Source of the DNA: Pseudomonadota bacterium
Lineage (GTDB): Bacteria > Pseudomonadota > Gammaproteobacteria > Pseudomonadales > Pseudohongiellaceae
NCBI GenBank assembly: GCA_027623555.1
Contig: JAQBSZ010000003.1
Coordinates: 51,082 to 115,081 of the forward strand
Length of the DNA stretch: 64,000 nucleotides
Direction of reading: 5' to 3'
Below, piece after piece: positions 27,091 to 36,268 of the stretch. A program made the translations under genes and the position numbers. Numbering within the stretch: the first letter of the stretch is position 1; the number at the start of each line of letters is the position of its first letter. Under the pieces are notes generated by a model. That model had not been told where the DNA came from. It made no database searches and saw nothing but the letters and a program-made list of their open reading frames with translations.

Positions 27091-27468
27091 ATGATGATGA
27101 CTTATTCTAAATCAACTAAACGCAGCGCTGAAAAAACGGTACGAGATATTCGCAGAGCGACCCGGCGCAATTATTCAGCAGAAGAAAAGATCCGGATTGT
27201 TCTGGAAGGGCTGCGCGGTGAAGACAGTATTGCCGAACTGTGCCGCAAGGAAGGTATAAATCAAAACCTGTATTACCGCTGGAGTAAAGAGTTTCTTGAA
27301 GCGGGGAAGAAACGGCTAGCGGGCGATACCGTTCGAGAAGCCACCTCCGATGAGGTTAAAGGGCTGCGCAGTGAAAGCCTGGCGTTGAAGGAAGCGTTGG
27401 CCGAACTGATGCTGGAAAACCGGCTTCTTAAAAAAAGCATGCTCGGGGATGGGGAGGACGATACATGA
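27091..27468 (+). CDS. IS3-family transposase OrfA
   Basis: The 125-residue OrfA of the IS3 element. It has a helix-turn-helix of the transposase_8/IS3 type (YSAEEKIRIVLEGLRGEDSI, then AELCRKEGINQNLYYRWSKE) and a C-terminal leucine-rich helix (LALKEALAELMLENRLLKK) of the kind that mediates OrfA/OrfB pairing. The ribosome site AAGAGGAA precedes ATGATGATG. Its stop overlaps the orfB start as ATGA, so translation is probably coupled by stop/restart; I see no obvious slippery heptamer at the junction. OrfA binds the terminal repeats. Confidence 0.9.
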   Translation: MMMTYSKSTKRSAEKTVRDIRRATRRNYSAEEKIRIVLEGLRGEDSIAELCRKEGINQNLYYRWSKEFLEAGKKRLAGDTVREATSDEVKGLRSESLALKEALAELMLENRLLKKSMLGDGEDDT

Positions 27469-28454
27469 GGTACTCAGCGGCTGAAAAGGAGGAAATCATT
27501 CGCCTTGTTGAACAGTCCAGCTTGCCTGTTCGCCAAACCTTGCAACGCCTGGATATTACTAAATCCACATTCTATAACTGGTTAAAACGCTTTGAGGAAA
27601 ACAGATTAGATGGGCTTCATGACCAAAAACCCAGCCCGGAATCGGTGTGGAATAAGCTGCCCCGGAGTGAGTGCAATGCGATTATCGAGCTAGCACTGGA
27701 GAAGCCTGAGTTGTCGCCCAGAGAACTGGCGGTGAGCTATACCGATCAAGGCCGGTTCATCTCGGAATCGAGTGTCTATCGGCTTCTCAAGGCGCAGGAC
27801 CTGATAACCAGCCCCGCGTATATCCTGATGCAGGCATCGGATAAGTTCCAGCACCCCACCCGCCGGGTAAATGAGATGTGGCAGACCGATTTTACGTACT
27901 TCAAGATACTGGGCTGGGGCTGGTATTACCTCTCAACCGTACTGGATGATTATTCACGGTTTATCGTCGCCTGGCGCTTATGTACCTCGATGACGGCTAC
28001 CGATGTGTCCGACACTCTGGATGAGGCGCTTACCTTTACGCACCTGGACAGTGTGAAGGTAAAACACAAAGCTCGCTTACTCAGTGACAACGGCCCGTGT
28101 TACCTGTCTGGTGAACTCGCAGAGTACCTGAACGACAACAACATGACTCACACCCGAGGCAGACCCTATCATCCACAAACACAAGGCAAGATCGAGCGCT
28201 GGCATCGCTCCATGAAAAACCAGGTCTTGTTGGAAAACTATTACTTTCCGAATGAGCTAAAAACGAGGATTGGTGAATTCGTAACTTATTACAATCACGA
28301 GCGTTACCATGAGTCACTGGATTATCTGACACCCGCCGATGTTTACTATGGTCGGGGGCAAACCATCCTCAACAGACGCGAGCGCACCAAACTTAAAACC
28401 TTGGCGATGCGAAAGCAAAACCATTATGCTAACCGAGCAAATCAACTAAATTGA
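27465..28454 (+). CDS. IS3-family transposase OrfB (DDE integrase)
   Basis: The 329-residue catalytic transposase. It starts with a second HTH (RQTLQRLDITKSTFYNWLKR), followed by the retroviral-integrase core: WQTDFTYFKI gives the first aspartate, LLSDNGPCY the second, and HPQTQGKIERWHRSMK the glutamate. The frame is intact, so the element could be active. The AUGA overlap with orfA means the two are produced as separate proteins. The C-terminal part YNHERYHESLDYLTPADVY is typical of the family. Confidence 0.93.
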   Translation: MRYSAAEKEEIIRLVEQSSLPVRQTLQRLDITKSTFYNWLKRFEENRLDGLHDQKPSPESVWNKLPRSECNAIIELALEKPELSPRELAVSYTDQGRFISESSVYRLLKAQDLITSPAYILMQASDKFQHPTRRVNEMWQTDFTYFKILGWGWYYLSTVLDDYSRFIVAWRLCTSMTATDVSDTLDEALTFTHLDSVKVKHKARLLSDNGPCYLSGELAEYLNDNNMTHTRGRPYHPQTQGKIERWHRSMKNQVLLENYYFPNELKTRIGEFVTYYNHERYHESLDYLTPADVYYGRGQTILNRRERTKLKTLAMRKQNHYANRANQLN

Positions 28455-28476
28455 TGGACGGGAGTCTCTCTTAAAC

Positions 28477-28705
28477 TAGAGCCCGATCTGTCCAAAAGGT
28501 TCTGACGACGTACATTGTTTCCATTAGCGGACCATTAGGTCTGCGACGCATTAGGGGATTTCGAGATGAATCACTTTCCGGGAAATGGAAGGGTTTCCGA
28601 TCCTCTCGGCTGAACCTTCAATATCGCGTCATTTACAAAGTCGAGAAAGATAAAGTATTGGTTCGAGTAGAAAACGTTACGCCCCATGATTATCGGAGGA
28701 AGTAA
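28477..28705 (+). pseudogene. RelE-family toxin gene truncated at its 5' end
   Basis: Directly after the right end of the IS3 element an open frame without a start codon reads VQKVLTTYIVSISGPLG, then LRRIRGFRDESLSGKWKG, FRSSRLNLQYRVIYKVE and ENVTPHDYRRK. This is the C-terminal two thirds of a RelE/ParE-superfamily mRNA interferase, as also seen from its position one base before an antitoxin gene. The normal N-terminal segment is missing, so it is probably non-functional. A neighbouring frame offers KLEPDLSKRF just upstream, which could be a frameshifted N-terminal piece. Loss could come from the IS insertion. Confidence 0.72.
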
Positions 28706-28706
28706 C

Positions 28707-28967
28707 ATGAATGATTATCGATTAGCTAAACGTTCCATTGAGGTTTCTGTCGGTGAATCCGTTAAGATTCTTAGAGAATTACAAGAACTCAGTCAAAACG
28801 AACTGGCCGAGTTAACTGGAATTCCTCAGTCAACTATTTCTGCGATCGAAAATGATAGGGTTCAACTTGGGGTCGAGCGGGCCAAAGTTTTGGCGCGTGC
28901 ATTGCATTGTCATCCTGCGGTAATTGTGTTCCCTGGTTGGGATATCCAGCAAGAATCTGCAGCATAA
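28707..28967 (+). CDS. XRE-family antitoxin
   Basis: An 86-residue DNA-binding protein. The start is the ATG at 28707 behind CGGAGGAAG, one base after the toxin stop; the track's 28686 start lies in the toxin coding region. The HTH is LQELSQNELAELTGIPQST with the recognition helix ending ISAIEND, and a second half VERAKVLARALHCHPAVIVF. Gene order (toxin first) matches higBA/relBE-type operons with an HTH antitoxin. With the toxin truncated, this antitoxin is an orphan that could still repress its own promoter or neutralise related toxins. Confidence 0.85.
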   Translation: MNDYRLAKRSIEVSVGESVKILRELQELSQNELAELTGIPQSTISAIENDRVQLGVERAKVLARALHCHPAVIVFPGWDIQQESAA

Positions 28968-28988
28968 CAATAATCAAATCAAAAAGTA

Positions 28989-29007
28989 TAAACCGCTGTG
29001 CGGTTTA
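28989..29007 (-). terminator. Hairpin between antitoxin and IS110 transposase
   Basis: TAAACCGC-(TGT)-GCGGTTTA is a perfect eight-pair stem. On the minus strand it is followed by ATACTTTTTGA, so it may end transcription from the transposase side; on the plus strand no T run follows. Role as terminator is tentative. Confidence 0.5.
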
Positions 29008-29043
29008 CCTACTATTAAGTGACTATGGTTTGAATCAAGCTTT

Positions 29044-30173
<1,130 letters not shown>

Positions 30174-30181
30174 AATCAAGA

Positions 30182-30865
30182 ATGAAAAACTCAAACAAGG
30201 CACAAGAACAACCATACAAGGGCGTTATACGTGCAGAAGAGATTTTAGTGAGCGTCAAGGATGTACCTAGTCCAATCGATTTTAGAGATCGTACCGACGC
30301 TAAAGAGTGGGCCCAATCTGCCCTTCAGAAGCGCCCTGACCGACCTGTCTTCTTCGATAAGTTTGCACAGGAGATATCCGCGCACCGCTCAATTGAAAGA
30401 GTATTGGAACTTGGATCTGGTCCAGGATTCCTTATTGCTCATTTGCTTGAGAGAACCCATGTAAAAGAATACGTGGCATTAGATTTTTCTGCCGCTATGC
30501 ATGAGCTAGCACGCACTCATTTAAGGGGAAGCAACGGGCGAGTATCATTTATTGAGCGAAACTTTAAGGTCCGCGGGTGGACTGCCGGACTTGAAAAATT
30601 TGATTGCGTAGTGACTAACCAATCAGTACACGAGTTACGACATAAATCCTATGCATCGAAGTTGCATAGCGAAGTTCGAGATCTATTGCGTGACAAAGGC
30701 GTTTATCTGGTGAACGATCACTTTGCGGGCAGTGATGGCATGTCTAACAACGAGCTATATATGACGAAAGAAGAACACAAAGAAGCAATGTTAGCAGCGG
30801 GATTTGCCGAAGTAACCGCATTACTAACCCAATCGAAAATGTTACTTTTAAGAGCGGTGAAGTGA
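30182..30865 (+). CDS. Class I SAM-dependent methyltransferase
   Basis: A 227-residue cytoplasmic methyltransferase. Motif I is VLELGSGPGFLIAHLL at residues 74-89, motif II is YVALDFSAAMHELA, and KFDCVVTNQSVHEL is the motif IV region, followed by a beta-strand with LLRDKGVYLVNDHF. The substrate is unknown. The start ATG lies just two bases beyond the likely end of the IS110 element, with no ribosome site, so the gene may have lost its own promoter or leader, or may be driven from the element. Codons are AT-richer than in the flanking core genes. Confidence 0.83.
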   Translation: MKNSNKAQEQPYKGVIRAEEILVSVKDVPSPIDFRDRTDAKEWAQSALQKRPDRPVFFDKFAQEISAHRSIERVLELGSGPGFLIAHLLERTHVKEYVALDFSAAMHELARTHLRGSNGRVSFIERNFKVRGWTAGLEKFDCVVTNQSVHELRHKSYASKLHSEVRDLLRDKGVYLVNDHFAGSDGMSNNELYMTKEEHKEAMLAAGFAEVTALLTQSKMLLLRAVK

Positions 30866-30948
30866 CGGAGACCTAACCCACTTTTGAACACACCTCAATC
30901 TACCAAATAGGAGGTGTGAAATGGTATGTCGGAATGAGGTATTTGCCC

Positions 30949-31479
30949 ATGAAAAATCTCGCAAGACTATTGCTTGTACTCGGTAGTGCACTCTCGGCGA
31001 CTACCGCGTTGGGCGAAGTGATACTCATCGCAGAAACCGGCTTTATAGTTGAGAACAAGATTCAGCTCAGTTCCGACCGGAGAACAACCTGGCGGATCTT
31101 CACTCAGCAAGTCAATGACTGGTGGCCCGCCGATCATACCTGGTGGGGAGAATCCAGCACGCTCACGATTGATGAGTTTGCCGGAGGCTGTTTCTGTGAG
31201 AAGAACACAGGTAAATCGGCGGAACACATGCGGATCTCGTTCGTTGATCCTCCCAGTTTGATGCGCATGACCGGCGGACTGGGTCCACTACAGGGTATGG
31301 GCATGTATGGCGCTCTGGAATGGGTGTTTGAATCGACTGATCAAGGTACTAATGTGACCATGACTTATCGGGTAAATGGCATTAACCCCGATGGATTCGC
31401 TGAATTAGCTCCGATAGTGGATGCGGTACAGGCAATCCAACTCGGTGGATTAGGTAGCCTGGTTCAGAATAACCACTGA
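30949..31479 (+). CDS. Exported SRPBCC (START-like) protein
   Basis: A 176-residue protein. The start at the ATG at 30949 fits best: GAGG lies nine bases upstream and the signal peptide begins MKNLARLLLVLGSALSA. The earlier GTG at 30916 sits inside a ribosome site. The mature part has the ligand-binding SRPBCC pattern: VENKIQLSSDRRTTWRIFTQ, WWPADHTWWGESSTLTIDEF, FVDPPSLMRMTGGLGPLQGM, and GALEWVFESTDQGTNVTMTY. Such domains bind hydrophobic ligands; the ligand here is unknown. Confidence 0.75.
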   Translation: MKNLARLLLVLGSALSATTALGEVILIAETGFIVENKIQLSSDRRTTWRIFTQQVNDWWPADHTWWGESSTLTIDEFAGGCFCEKNTGKSAEHMRISFVDPPSLMRMTGGLGPLQGMGMYGALEWVFESTDQGTNVTMTYRVNGINPDGFAELAPIVDAVQAIQLGGLGSLVQNNH

Positions 31480-31578
31480 GCCGACATCGCCTCGTGCCAG
31501 TGGAGCGCCTAATTCTGGATAACTCCACTAAAAGATCGAGTCAAAATTCCAACCTACCCCTTACCTGACAAGCCTCTT

Positions 31579-32025
31579 ATGGAAATCATTTGTACCAAAA
31601 TTTCGGATTGACAGCATTCGTTTCGGGTTCGTCGTGATGACAATTCTGTGGAAGAGACCACGTTTGATAGCCGCCGCTTTCTTCGCCATGACCTGGCACT
31701 TCTGGCCGTAGAAGGGGAAATCCCGCTGCACGGCGGATACTGGGGATCCGTAGCTGCGGGGCACCTGGGGGATGGAAAGGCTATGCGGGGGCGGGATATT
31801 ATTCTGGCCGAATCGCCGGCTGGCCCGATACAAATACTCATGAGAATCGAGGCCGATGTGCGTAAGTAGTTAGCAACTATAGAGAAAATCCAGCCACAAC
31901 TGGCCTCACTGGACCTGGCAACACGCATCCGAAAAAGGGCTCAGGCGCTGCAAGGGCACTGGAAAAGCACACACTTTCGAGGCGAAATGGTGGTAGCATG
32001 GGAACCAGGGCCTGCCAGAATCTGA
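31579..32025 (+). pseudogene. Gene with two in-frame stops, hypothetical family
   Basis: One frame from the ATG at 31579 to TGA at 32023 carries a coherent protein interrupted by TGA at 31609 and TAG at 31867. Readable pieces are FRVRRDDNSVEETTFDSRRF, LRHDLALLAVEGEIPLHGGY, WGSVAAGHLGD, and after the TAG ATIEKIQPQLASLDLATRI, then GHWKSTHFRGEMVVAWEP. The HDLAxxAVExEL..GGYWGxxAxG pattern is one I associate with a family of small uncharacterised proteins. The stops are not at cysteine positions, so selenocysteine does not explain the TGA. The track's 31648-31869 entry is the middle fragment; the minus-strand ORFs here are shadows. Confidence 0.6.
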
Positions 32026-32156
32026 CAATCCATCCAAAACAGAGCTTTCTGTATGTTGAGTTGAATGCCAATGGCACCCTGGATCGACCAGGTATCTAAT
32101 AAGAAGTTGTTATTCTGAGTCAGAAAATTTTCACCCAAAAAATAGGAAAGTATGTA

Positions 32157-32363
32157 ATGAGTAAAGGTACAGTAAAGTGGTTCAATGCAGATAAAGGGTT
32201 CGGTTTTATTACGCCAGAGGACGGAGGGAAAGATCTGTTTGTCCACTTCTCTGAAATAAAAAGCGATGGTGGTTATGCAACTTTAAATGACGGACAGGCA
32301 GTAGAGTTCGTAGTTGGCGAAGGACAGAAAGGTCCTTGCGCTACAAGTGTTGTGCCGTTATAG
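32157..32363 (+). CDS. Cold-shock protein (CspA family)
   Basis: A 68-residue single cold-shock domain, close to the usual 65-70. It binds single-stranded RNA or DNA through RNP1 (KGFGFITPE) and RNP2 (DLFVHFS); both are intact, and the family opening [14 protein letters not shown] is present. It is a likely RNA chaperone. The start ATG follows a stretch with AGGAAAG. It has its own strong terminator, so is monocistronic. A long leader, as is usual for this family, could lie upstream in the 130 bases after the pseudogene; I cannot confirm its fold. Confidence 0.93.
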   Translation: MSKGTVKWFNADKGFGFITPEDGGKDLFVHFSEIKSDGGYATLNDGQAVEFVVGEGQKGPCATSVVPL

Positions 32364-32418
32364 ACAGATAAAAATGTGTTAAGCGCAGAAATTGACACAG
32401 AGCAATAAATTTGAAAGT

Positions 32419-32450
32419 GGGACGTAACTCTGCGCGTTACGTCCCTTTTT
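32419..32450 (+). terminator. Rho-independent terminator of the cold-shock gene
   Basis: GGGACGTAAC-(TCTGCGC)-GTTACGTCCC followed by TTTTT: a perfect ten-pair stem with a T run, about 55 bases after the csp stop codon. Confidence 0.93.
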
Positions 32451-32652
32451 ACTATGAGTTTTGGCATCCAGCTTCAAGACAGGTAGTTTCTCGTGTCCCG
32501 CTGTTGACGATCCTTAGTAACTCCCCCTCAGTATCCCGCCTCAACTAACATCTCAAGAAAGCACTGTTTGCCCGGTGATGCTCATCGCTTGCGTAGAAGC
32601 TGCTGCTTTTCGCTGACCGGCTACACCGCCCAAAGAGAATTTGGAGTTAGTA

Positions 32653-33141
32653 GTGAGAAAAGTACTGGTATTTGGAAATTCTGGATCTGGCAAGTCAACA
32701 TTGGCGCGGCAGCTCAAATATTCAGAGGGACTTGCACATCTGGATCTGGACGCGCTTGCATGGCTCAATACCAGTCCTCCAGAGCGCGCACCGTTGAATG
32801 AATCGCTGCGGAGTATTCAGCAATTTTTCAGAGAGAATGAAGGCTGGGTTATCGAGGGTTGCTATACGGACTTGCTTGAACTGGCAGGTCGGGCGGCCAA
32901 TGCAATCATCTTTCTGAATTTGCCGATTGAGTTGTGTATCGAAAATGCCAGGAATCGCCCCTGGGAGCCACATAAATACGCCAGCAAACATGCCCAGGAT
33001 GACAATCTGGACATGTTTATGGACTGGATCGCACAATATGATCGACGTCACGATGTTTTTTCTTTAGAGTCTCATCTATCTTTTTATGAGAAATTCACTG
33101 GCGAAAAAACCATGCTCACAAGCAATGCTAGGGCTAGCTGA
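32653..33141 (+). CDS. P-loop nucleoside/shikimate kinase-like protein
   Basis: A 162-residue P-loop NTPase. I prefer the GTG start at 32653, since GGAG lies eight bases upstream, over the TTG at 32641. Walker A is VFGNSGSGKSTLARQL; a second block is HLDLDALAWLN and then GWVIEGCYTDLLEL, as in the small adenylate-kinase/topology-modulation (FlaR-like) group that acts on small substrates. The RNRPWEP and Y-rich tail finish the lid region. Substrate unknown. Its 3' end overlaps the nominal upstream extension of the next cupin gene, whose true start is further on. Confidence 0.75.
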   Translation: MRKVLVFGNSGSGKSTLARQLKYSEGLAHLDLDALAWLNTSPPERAPLNESLRSIQQFFRENEGWVIEGCYTDLLELAGRAANAIIFLNLPIELCIENARNRPWEPHKYASKHAQDDNLDMFMDWIAQYDRRHDVFSLESHLSFYEKFTGEKTMLTSNARAS

Positions 33142-33199
33142 CAATCAAATTCGCACAGAACCGGGTTCTGTTCCGATGACTATAAAACCAGAAGAGAGA

Positions 33200-33676
33200 A
33201 TGATTATGACCAATAACAAAACGCTAAAACTGCTCGTGTGCCTGCTGACATCAGGCTTGTTCGGCATCCTATCGCTATCTGCGCAAGCCGTGGAACCCGA
33301 TGAACTGGGATTCATCATCGGTCAGCCCGAGGATCTGGTGCCTGCCGATGGCGGCCGCAGCGTGCTAATTTATGGCGATCCTTCCAAGCCTGGCCTGTAT
33401 GTTATGCGCATAACGTTCCCACCAGGTGCCGGTAGCCGTCCGCACTATCACAGCACGGCGCGCTATATCACCGTTATCAAGGGAACCTGGTATACCTCCT
33501 GGGGCCCCAAGTCTGACATCTATAATCCAGACGATATGATGGCGGTAAAGGAAGGCACGTTCATCTATCAACCACCGGAAGGACATCACTACGACATGGC
33601 CAAGGATGAAGAAGTGACTGTGCAGATCATGGGCATGGGCCCGGTAGTGACCACGCAGATTCCACAGCCTCAATAG
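33200..33676 (+). CDS. Exported cupin-domain protein
   Basis: A 158-residue exported protein. The ATG at 33200 (behind AAGAGAGA) starts the signal peptide, MIMTNNKTLKLLVCLLTSGL, ending near SAQAVEP; the earlier start at 33086 overlaps the kinase gene. The cupin fold shows MRITFPPGAGSRPHYHSTAR with metal-type histidines, ITVIKGTWYTSWG, and GTFIYQPPEGHHYDMAKD. The ligand is unknown. It is convergent with the multicopper oxidase and closes the plus-strand accessory segment. Confidence 0.82.
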   Translation: MIMTNNKTLKLLVCLLTSGLFGILSLSAQAVEPDELGFIIGQPEDLVPADGGRSVLIYGDPSKPGLYVMRITFPPGAGSRPHYHSTARYITVIKGTWYTSWGPKSDIYNPDDMMAVKEGTFIYQPPEGHHYDMAKDEEVTVQIMGMGPVVTTQIPQPQ

Positions 33677-33753
33677 AACTTCGGTTTGCTCGACTGCTAG
33701 CGGTCTAATTGGCCACTATTGATTCACTATAGATCCAATCTACCGCTCTAGGT

Positions 33754-35283
33754 CTAATAGACCGTAAACTGTCCCATCATGCCATCATCCTCGTGTTCGA
33801 GGATGTGGCAGTGGTACATGTAAGCCGCCTCCGGATCAGCGAAATGTTCGAATTCCATGACGATTCGGACCCGTTCACCCGGCCCCACCTTGACCGTATC
33901 TTTATAAGCCCGCTCATGGGCATCGGGTTGTCGACCATTGCGCTGAATCACCTGGAATTGCCCGTGATGAATGTGAAACGGATGCATCATTGCGGTTTCG
34001 TTATTGATCCGCCAGATCTCTGTGCTGCCAACTGGAATGCGTTCATTGATCACGTTCATGTCCATTGCAGCGCCATTGATGGAGAAATTGCCACCCATTC
34101 GGCTTCCCATTCCTCCACTGCCTCCAGGACCACGCCCCTGGCCGCCACCCATCATGCCCATGCCCATTGACATGCCCAGCGTAAATTCCCTCACCCTGTC
34201 GACGCCGGCGGCGTCGTAGCGAGGTACTGTTGTCAGGCGGTCTGGTAATGCTTCGGAGTGAGTCAGATTGGACTGAGGCCGGACTGAGAGGATCGTGAAG
34301 GTTTCGGAATTCAGATTGTGCATGTTGGCCATCATGCCGCGGGCTCGAAACGGAGAATCTTCGGCCATTGGCAGACTCAACAAGTCTACCGGCCTGCCGT
34401 CACTGAAATCGACGACGATCTCACAGCGTTCAGCCGGCGCGAGTTCCAGCCTATTCATCTGGTGTGGGTGCTCGAGAAAGCCACCATCGCAAGTAATTTG
34501 TTGGAACGCGCGCCCGTCTCTGAAGGCGAAATTGTAGGTCCGTGCATTCGATCCATTAAGCAGCCTGAATCGCACTCTTTCTGTAGTGGGTATAAAATAG
34601 GGAGACATGGTACCGTTTACCAGGACTGAGTTACCGAACATGCCAAGCATGACATCCATATGCGTACGTATGTATTGAAATGATCCGTCTTCATTGAAGC
34701 GACGATCCTGCACAATCAGCGGTATATCATCGAGGCCGTATTGCGAAGGAATGCTCAGATCACCAGTCTCTTCATCATCGATGATGATCAGGCCGGCCAG
34801 GCCCTTGTAGACCTGCTCTCCGGTTCTTTCTACCAGATGCGAGTGATACCAGAATGTGCCAGCATTCTGCATCGCCTTGAATTCAGGTTCCCACGTGGCA
34901 CCGCTATCAATAATCTGGTGAGGACCTCCATCGGCGGCGGCAGGCACATGCAGGCCGTGCCAGTGAAGCGTGGTCTGCTCATTCAGTGCATTGTGGACAT
35001 GCATGGCAATGTCATCGCCGTTCTTGAATCGTAAAGTGGGGCCAAGGAAGGCGCCGTTGACTCCATAAGTTGGTGTATTCAGTCCAGCGATGAATCGTGA
35101 GACCCCTTCCTGCAGCCGCAAGTTAAAATGCGACTGCCCTCCAGATCGATCGCCAGTGAGCAATTCCGGAATCTTTAACTCGTTGCCACCATTAGCACCA
35201 CCCTGAGGCAGCGCCACACCTGGAATAAGCAAGCCAGAAGTTCCAATTCCCGCGGCCTGAATAAATTGCCTGCGCTTCAGCAT
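33754..35283 (-). CDS. Multicopper oxidase (CueO/bilirubin-oxidase-like), exported
   Basis: A 509-residue three-domain copper oxidase. The N terminus MLKRRQFIQAAGIGTSGLLI is Tat-like. All four copper motifs are present: HWHGLHV (107-113), WYHSHL (145-150), HPFHIHHG in the last domain and HCHILEHEDDGM at the C terminus, giving the type 1, 2 and 3 centres with a methionine axial ligand. A methionine/glycine-rich stretch (GMSMGMGMMGGGQGRG) before the last domain recalls the copper-binding insert of CueO and points to cuprous oxidase activity; laccase-like activity is also possible. It acts in the periplasm. Confidence 0.92.
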   Translation of the reverse strand: MLKRRQFIQAAGIGTSGLLIPGVALPQGGANGGNELKIPELLTGDRSGGQSHFNLRLQEGVSRFIAGLNTPTYGVNGAFLGPTLRFKNGDDIAMHVHNALNEQTTLHWHGLHVPAAADGGPHQIIDSGATWEPEFKAMQNAGTFWYHSHLVERTGEQVYKGLAGLIIIDDEETGDLSIPSQYGLDDIPLIVQDRRFNEDGSFQYIRTHMDVMLGMFGNSVLVNGTMSPYFIPTTERVRFRLLNGSNARTYNFAFRDGRAFQQITCDGGFLEHPHQMNRLELAPAERCEIVVDFSDGRPVDLLSLPMAEDSPFRARGMMANMHNLNSETFTILSVRPQSNLTHSEALPDRLTTVPRYDAAGVDRVREFTLGMSMGMGMMGGGQGRGPGGSGGMGSRMGGNFSINGAAMDMNVINERIPVGSTEIWRINNETAMMHPFHIHHGQFQVIQRNGRQPDAHERAYKDTVKVGPGERVRIVMEFEHFADPEAAYMYHCHILEHEDDGMMGQFTVY

Positions 35284-35404
35284 AAGTTTTCCGCTACCTT
35301 GTAAAGAATCTGCAACTAGTGAGCATACGCAATCGGCCTGGATTAATTTTGATCCAGGTAAAGAAAATACGGAATAGAGAAGCGAGCGGAAAAGCCGGAT
35401 CTGG

Positions 35405-36253
35405 TCAGGTGGTTACCACGGGAAGTTTGGAAGGCAGACCCCATTCTGCCCAGGAACCATCATACACGGACAGCTTCTCGTAACCCGCTACATTCGCTGC
35501 CAGGGTGAGAATACAGGCGGTGATTCCCGAGCCGCAGCAGGTGATTACTTTTTTATCAGGTGCAACTACCCTGGCAAAGATTTCTCGAAGCTCTGCGGCA
35601 GATTTCAGACTCCCGCCATTAAGTACTTCTGGAAACGGCAGGTTCAGCGCATTGGGCATATGTCCTTCCCTCACCCCTGGCCGCGGTTCTGCTTCCAGTC
35701 CCTTGAAGCGCCCGGCCGAGCGAGCGTCCAGAATTCTGCAACCCTCATCATCGAGCGCTTTCAGTACTACATTAAAATCACAAAAGAGATCCTCAATGGG
35801 ATTCGCCCTGAAATCTCCAGGCTCTGCCTCGGCATAAAGGTTAGAGATCTCATTTCCTGCCTCAATCCAGGCTGGCAGACCTCCATCCAACACCACGACC
35901 TGTTGATGTCCCATGGCGCGAAACATCCACCAGGCTCGGGGGCTGGCGTAGAGCCCAACATCATCATAGACCACAATGACACTGTCCTGACTGATGCCAA
36001 GCTTGCGCACTTCCGCTTCGAAGTGTTCAGCGGTGGGCATCATGTGGGGCAGTGAGCTGTTTGATTTGCAAACCTGTTGGTCATAGTCGAAGCGTCGCGC
36101 ACCGGGGATTGCTGCAAATTGACCTTTTTCATTAATAGACTTGTAACCCGGCACAACCCCTGGCACCGATGCATCCAGCAGCACCAGGTTGCTGTCATCC
36201 AGGTTGTGACGGAGCCATTGAATATCTACCAGCGGATGATTTGTCTTCAGCAT
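35405..36253 (-). CDS. sseA: Thiosulfate/3-mercaptopyruvate sulfurtransferase
   Basis: A 282-residue two-domain rhodanese. The N-terminal inactive domain has VDIQWLRHNLDDSNLVLLDA and VIVYDDVGLYASPRAWW. The C-terminal catalytic domain has RILDARSAGRFKG and the active loop CCGSGITACI with the catalytic cysteine at about residue 240. The CGSGxTA form favours 3-mercaptopyruvate over thiosulfate, as in SseA. It lies 15 bases after the DUF3014 gene on the same strand, so the two may be co-transcribed. No signal peptide, so it is cytoplasmic. Confidence 0.9.
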   Translation of the reverse strand: MLKTNHPLVDIQWLRHNLDDSNLVLLDASVPGVVPGYKSINEKGQFAAIPGARRFDYDQQVCKSNSSLPHMMPTAEHFEAEVRKLGISQDSVIVVYDDVGLYASPRAWWMFRAMGHQQVVVLDGGLPAWIEAGNEISNLYAEAEPGDFRANPIEDLFCDFNVVLKALDDEGCRILDARSAGRFKGLEAEPRPGVREGHMPNALNLPFPEVLNGGSLKSAAELREIFARVVAPDKKVITCCGSGITACILTLAANVAGYEKLSVYDGSWAEWGLPSKLPVVTT

Positions 36254-36268
36254 GAGAGGATTTCTGGA

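Larger units (their letters stand above)
27050..28476 (+). mobile_element. IS3-family insertion sequence
   Basis: The element is bounded by imperfect inverted repeats: left GTCTAAGAGAGACTTTTCG and, reading inward from the right, GTTTAAGAGAGACTCCCG, both continuing to CATC. Between them are orfA and orfB. I see no clear short target duplication (left flank GATT, right flank TAGA), so the exact tips are uncertain by a base or two, or flanking sequence has rearranged since insertion. It separates the cupin from a truncated toxin gene. Confidence 0.88.

Noticed and set aside
28989-29007. The TAAACCGC/GCGGTTTA hairpin as the central stem of an attC site
   Set aside because: No matching core sites at either end; better explained as a transcription hairpin beside the IS110 end.
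31609-31611. TGA in the frame of the hypothetical gene as a third selenocysteine codon
   Set aside because: Context is not a redox motif, a second stop (TAG) follows in frame, and no SECIS-like hairpin with a proper loop was seen.
31554-31928. 124- and 90-residue minus-strand ORFs
   Set aside because: Low-complexity, serine/arginine-rich shadows of the nonsense-mutated plus-strand gene.
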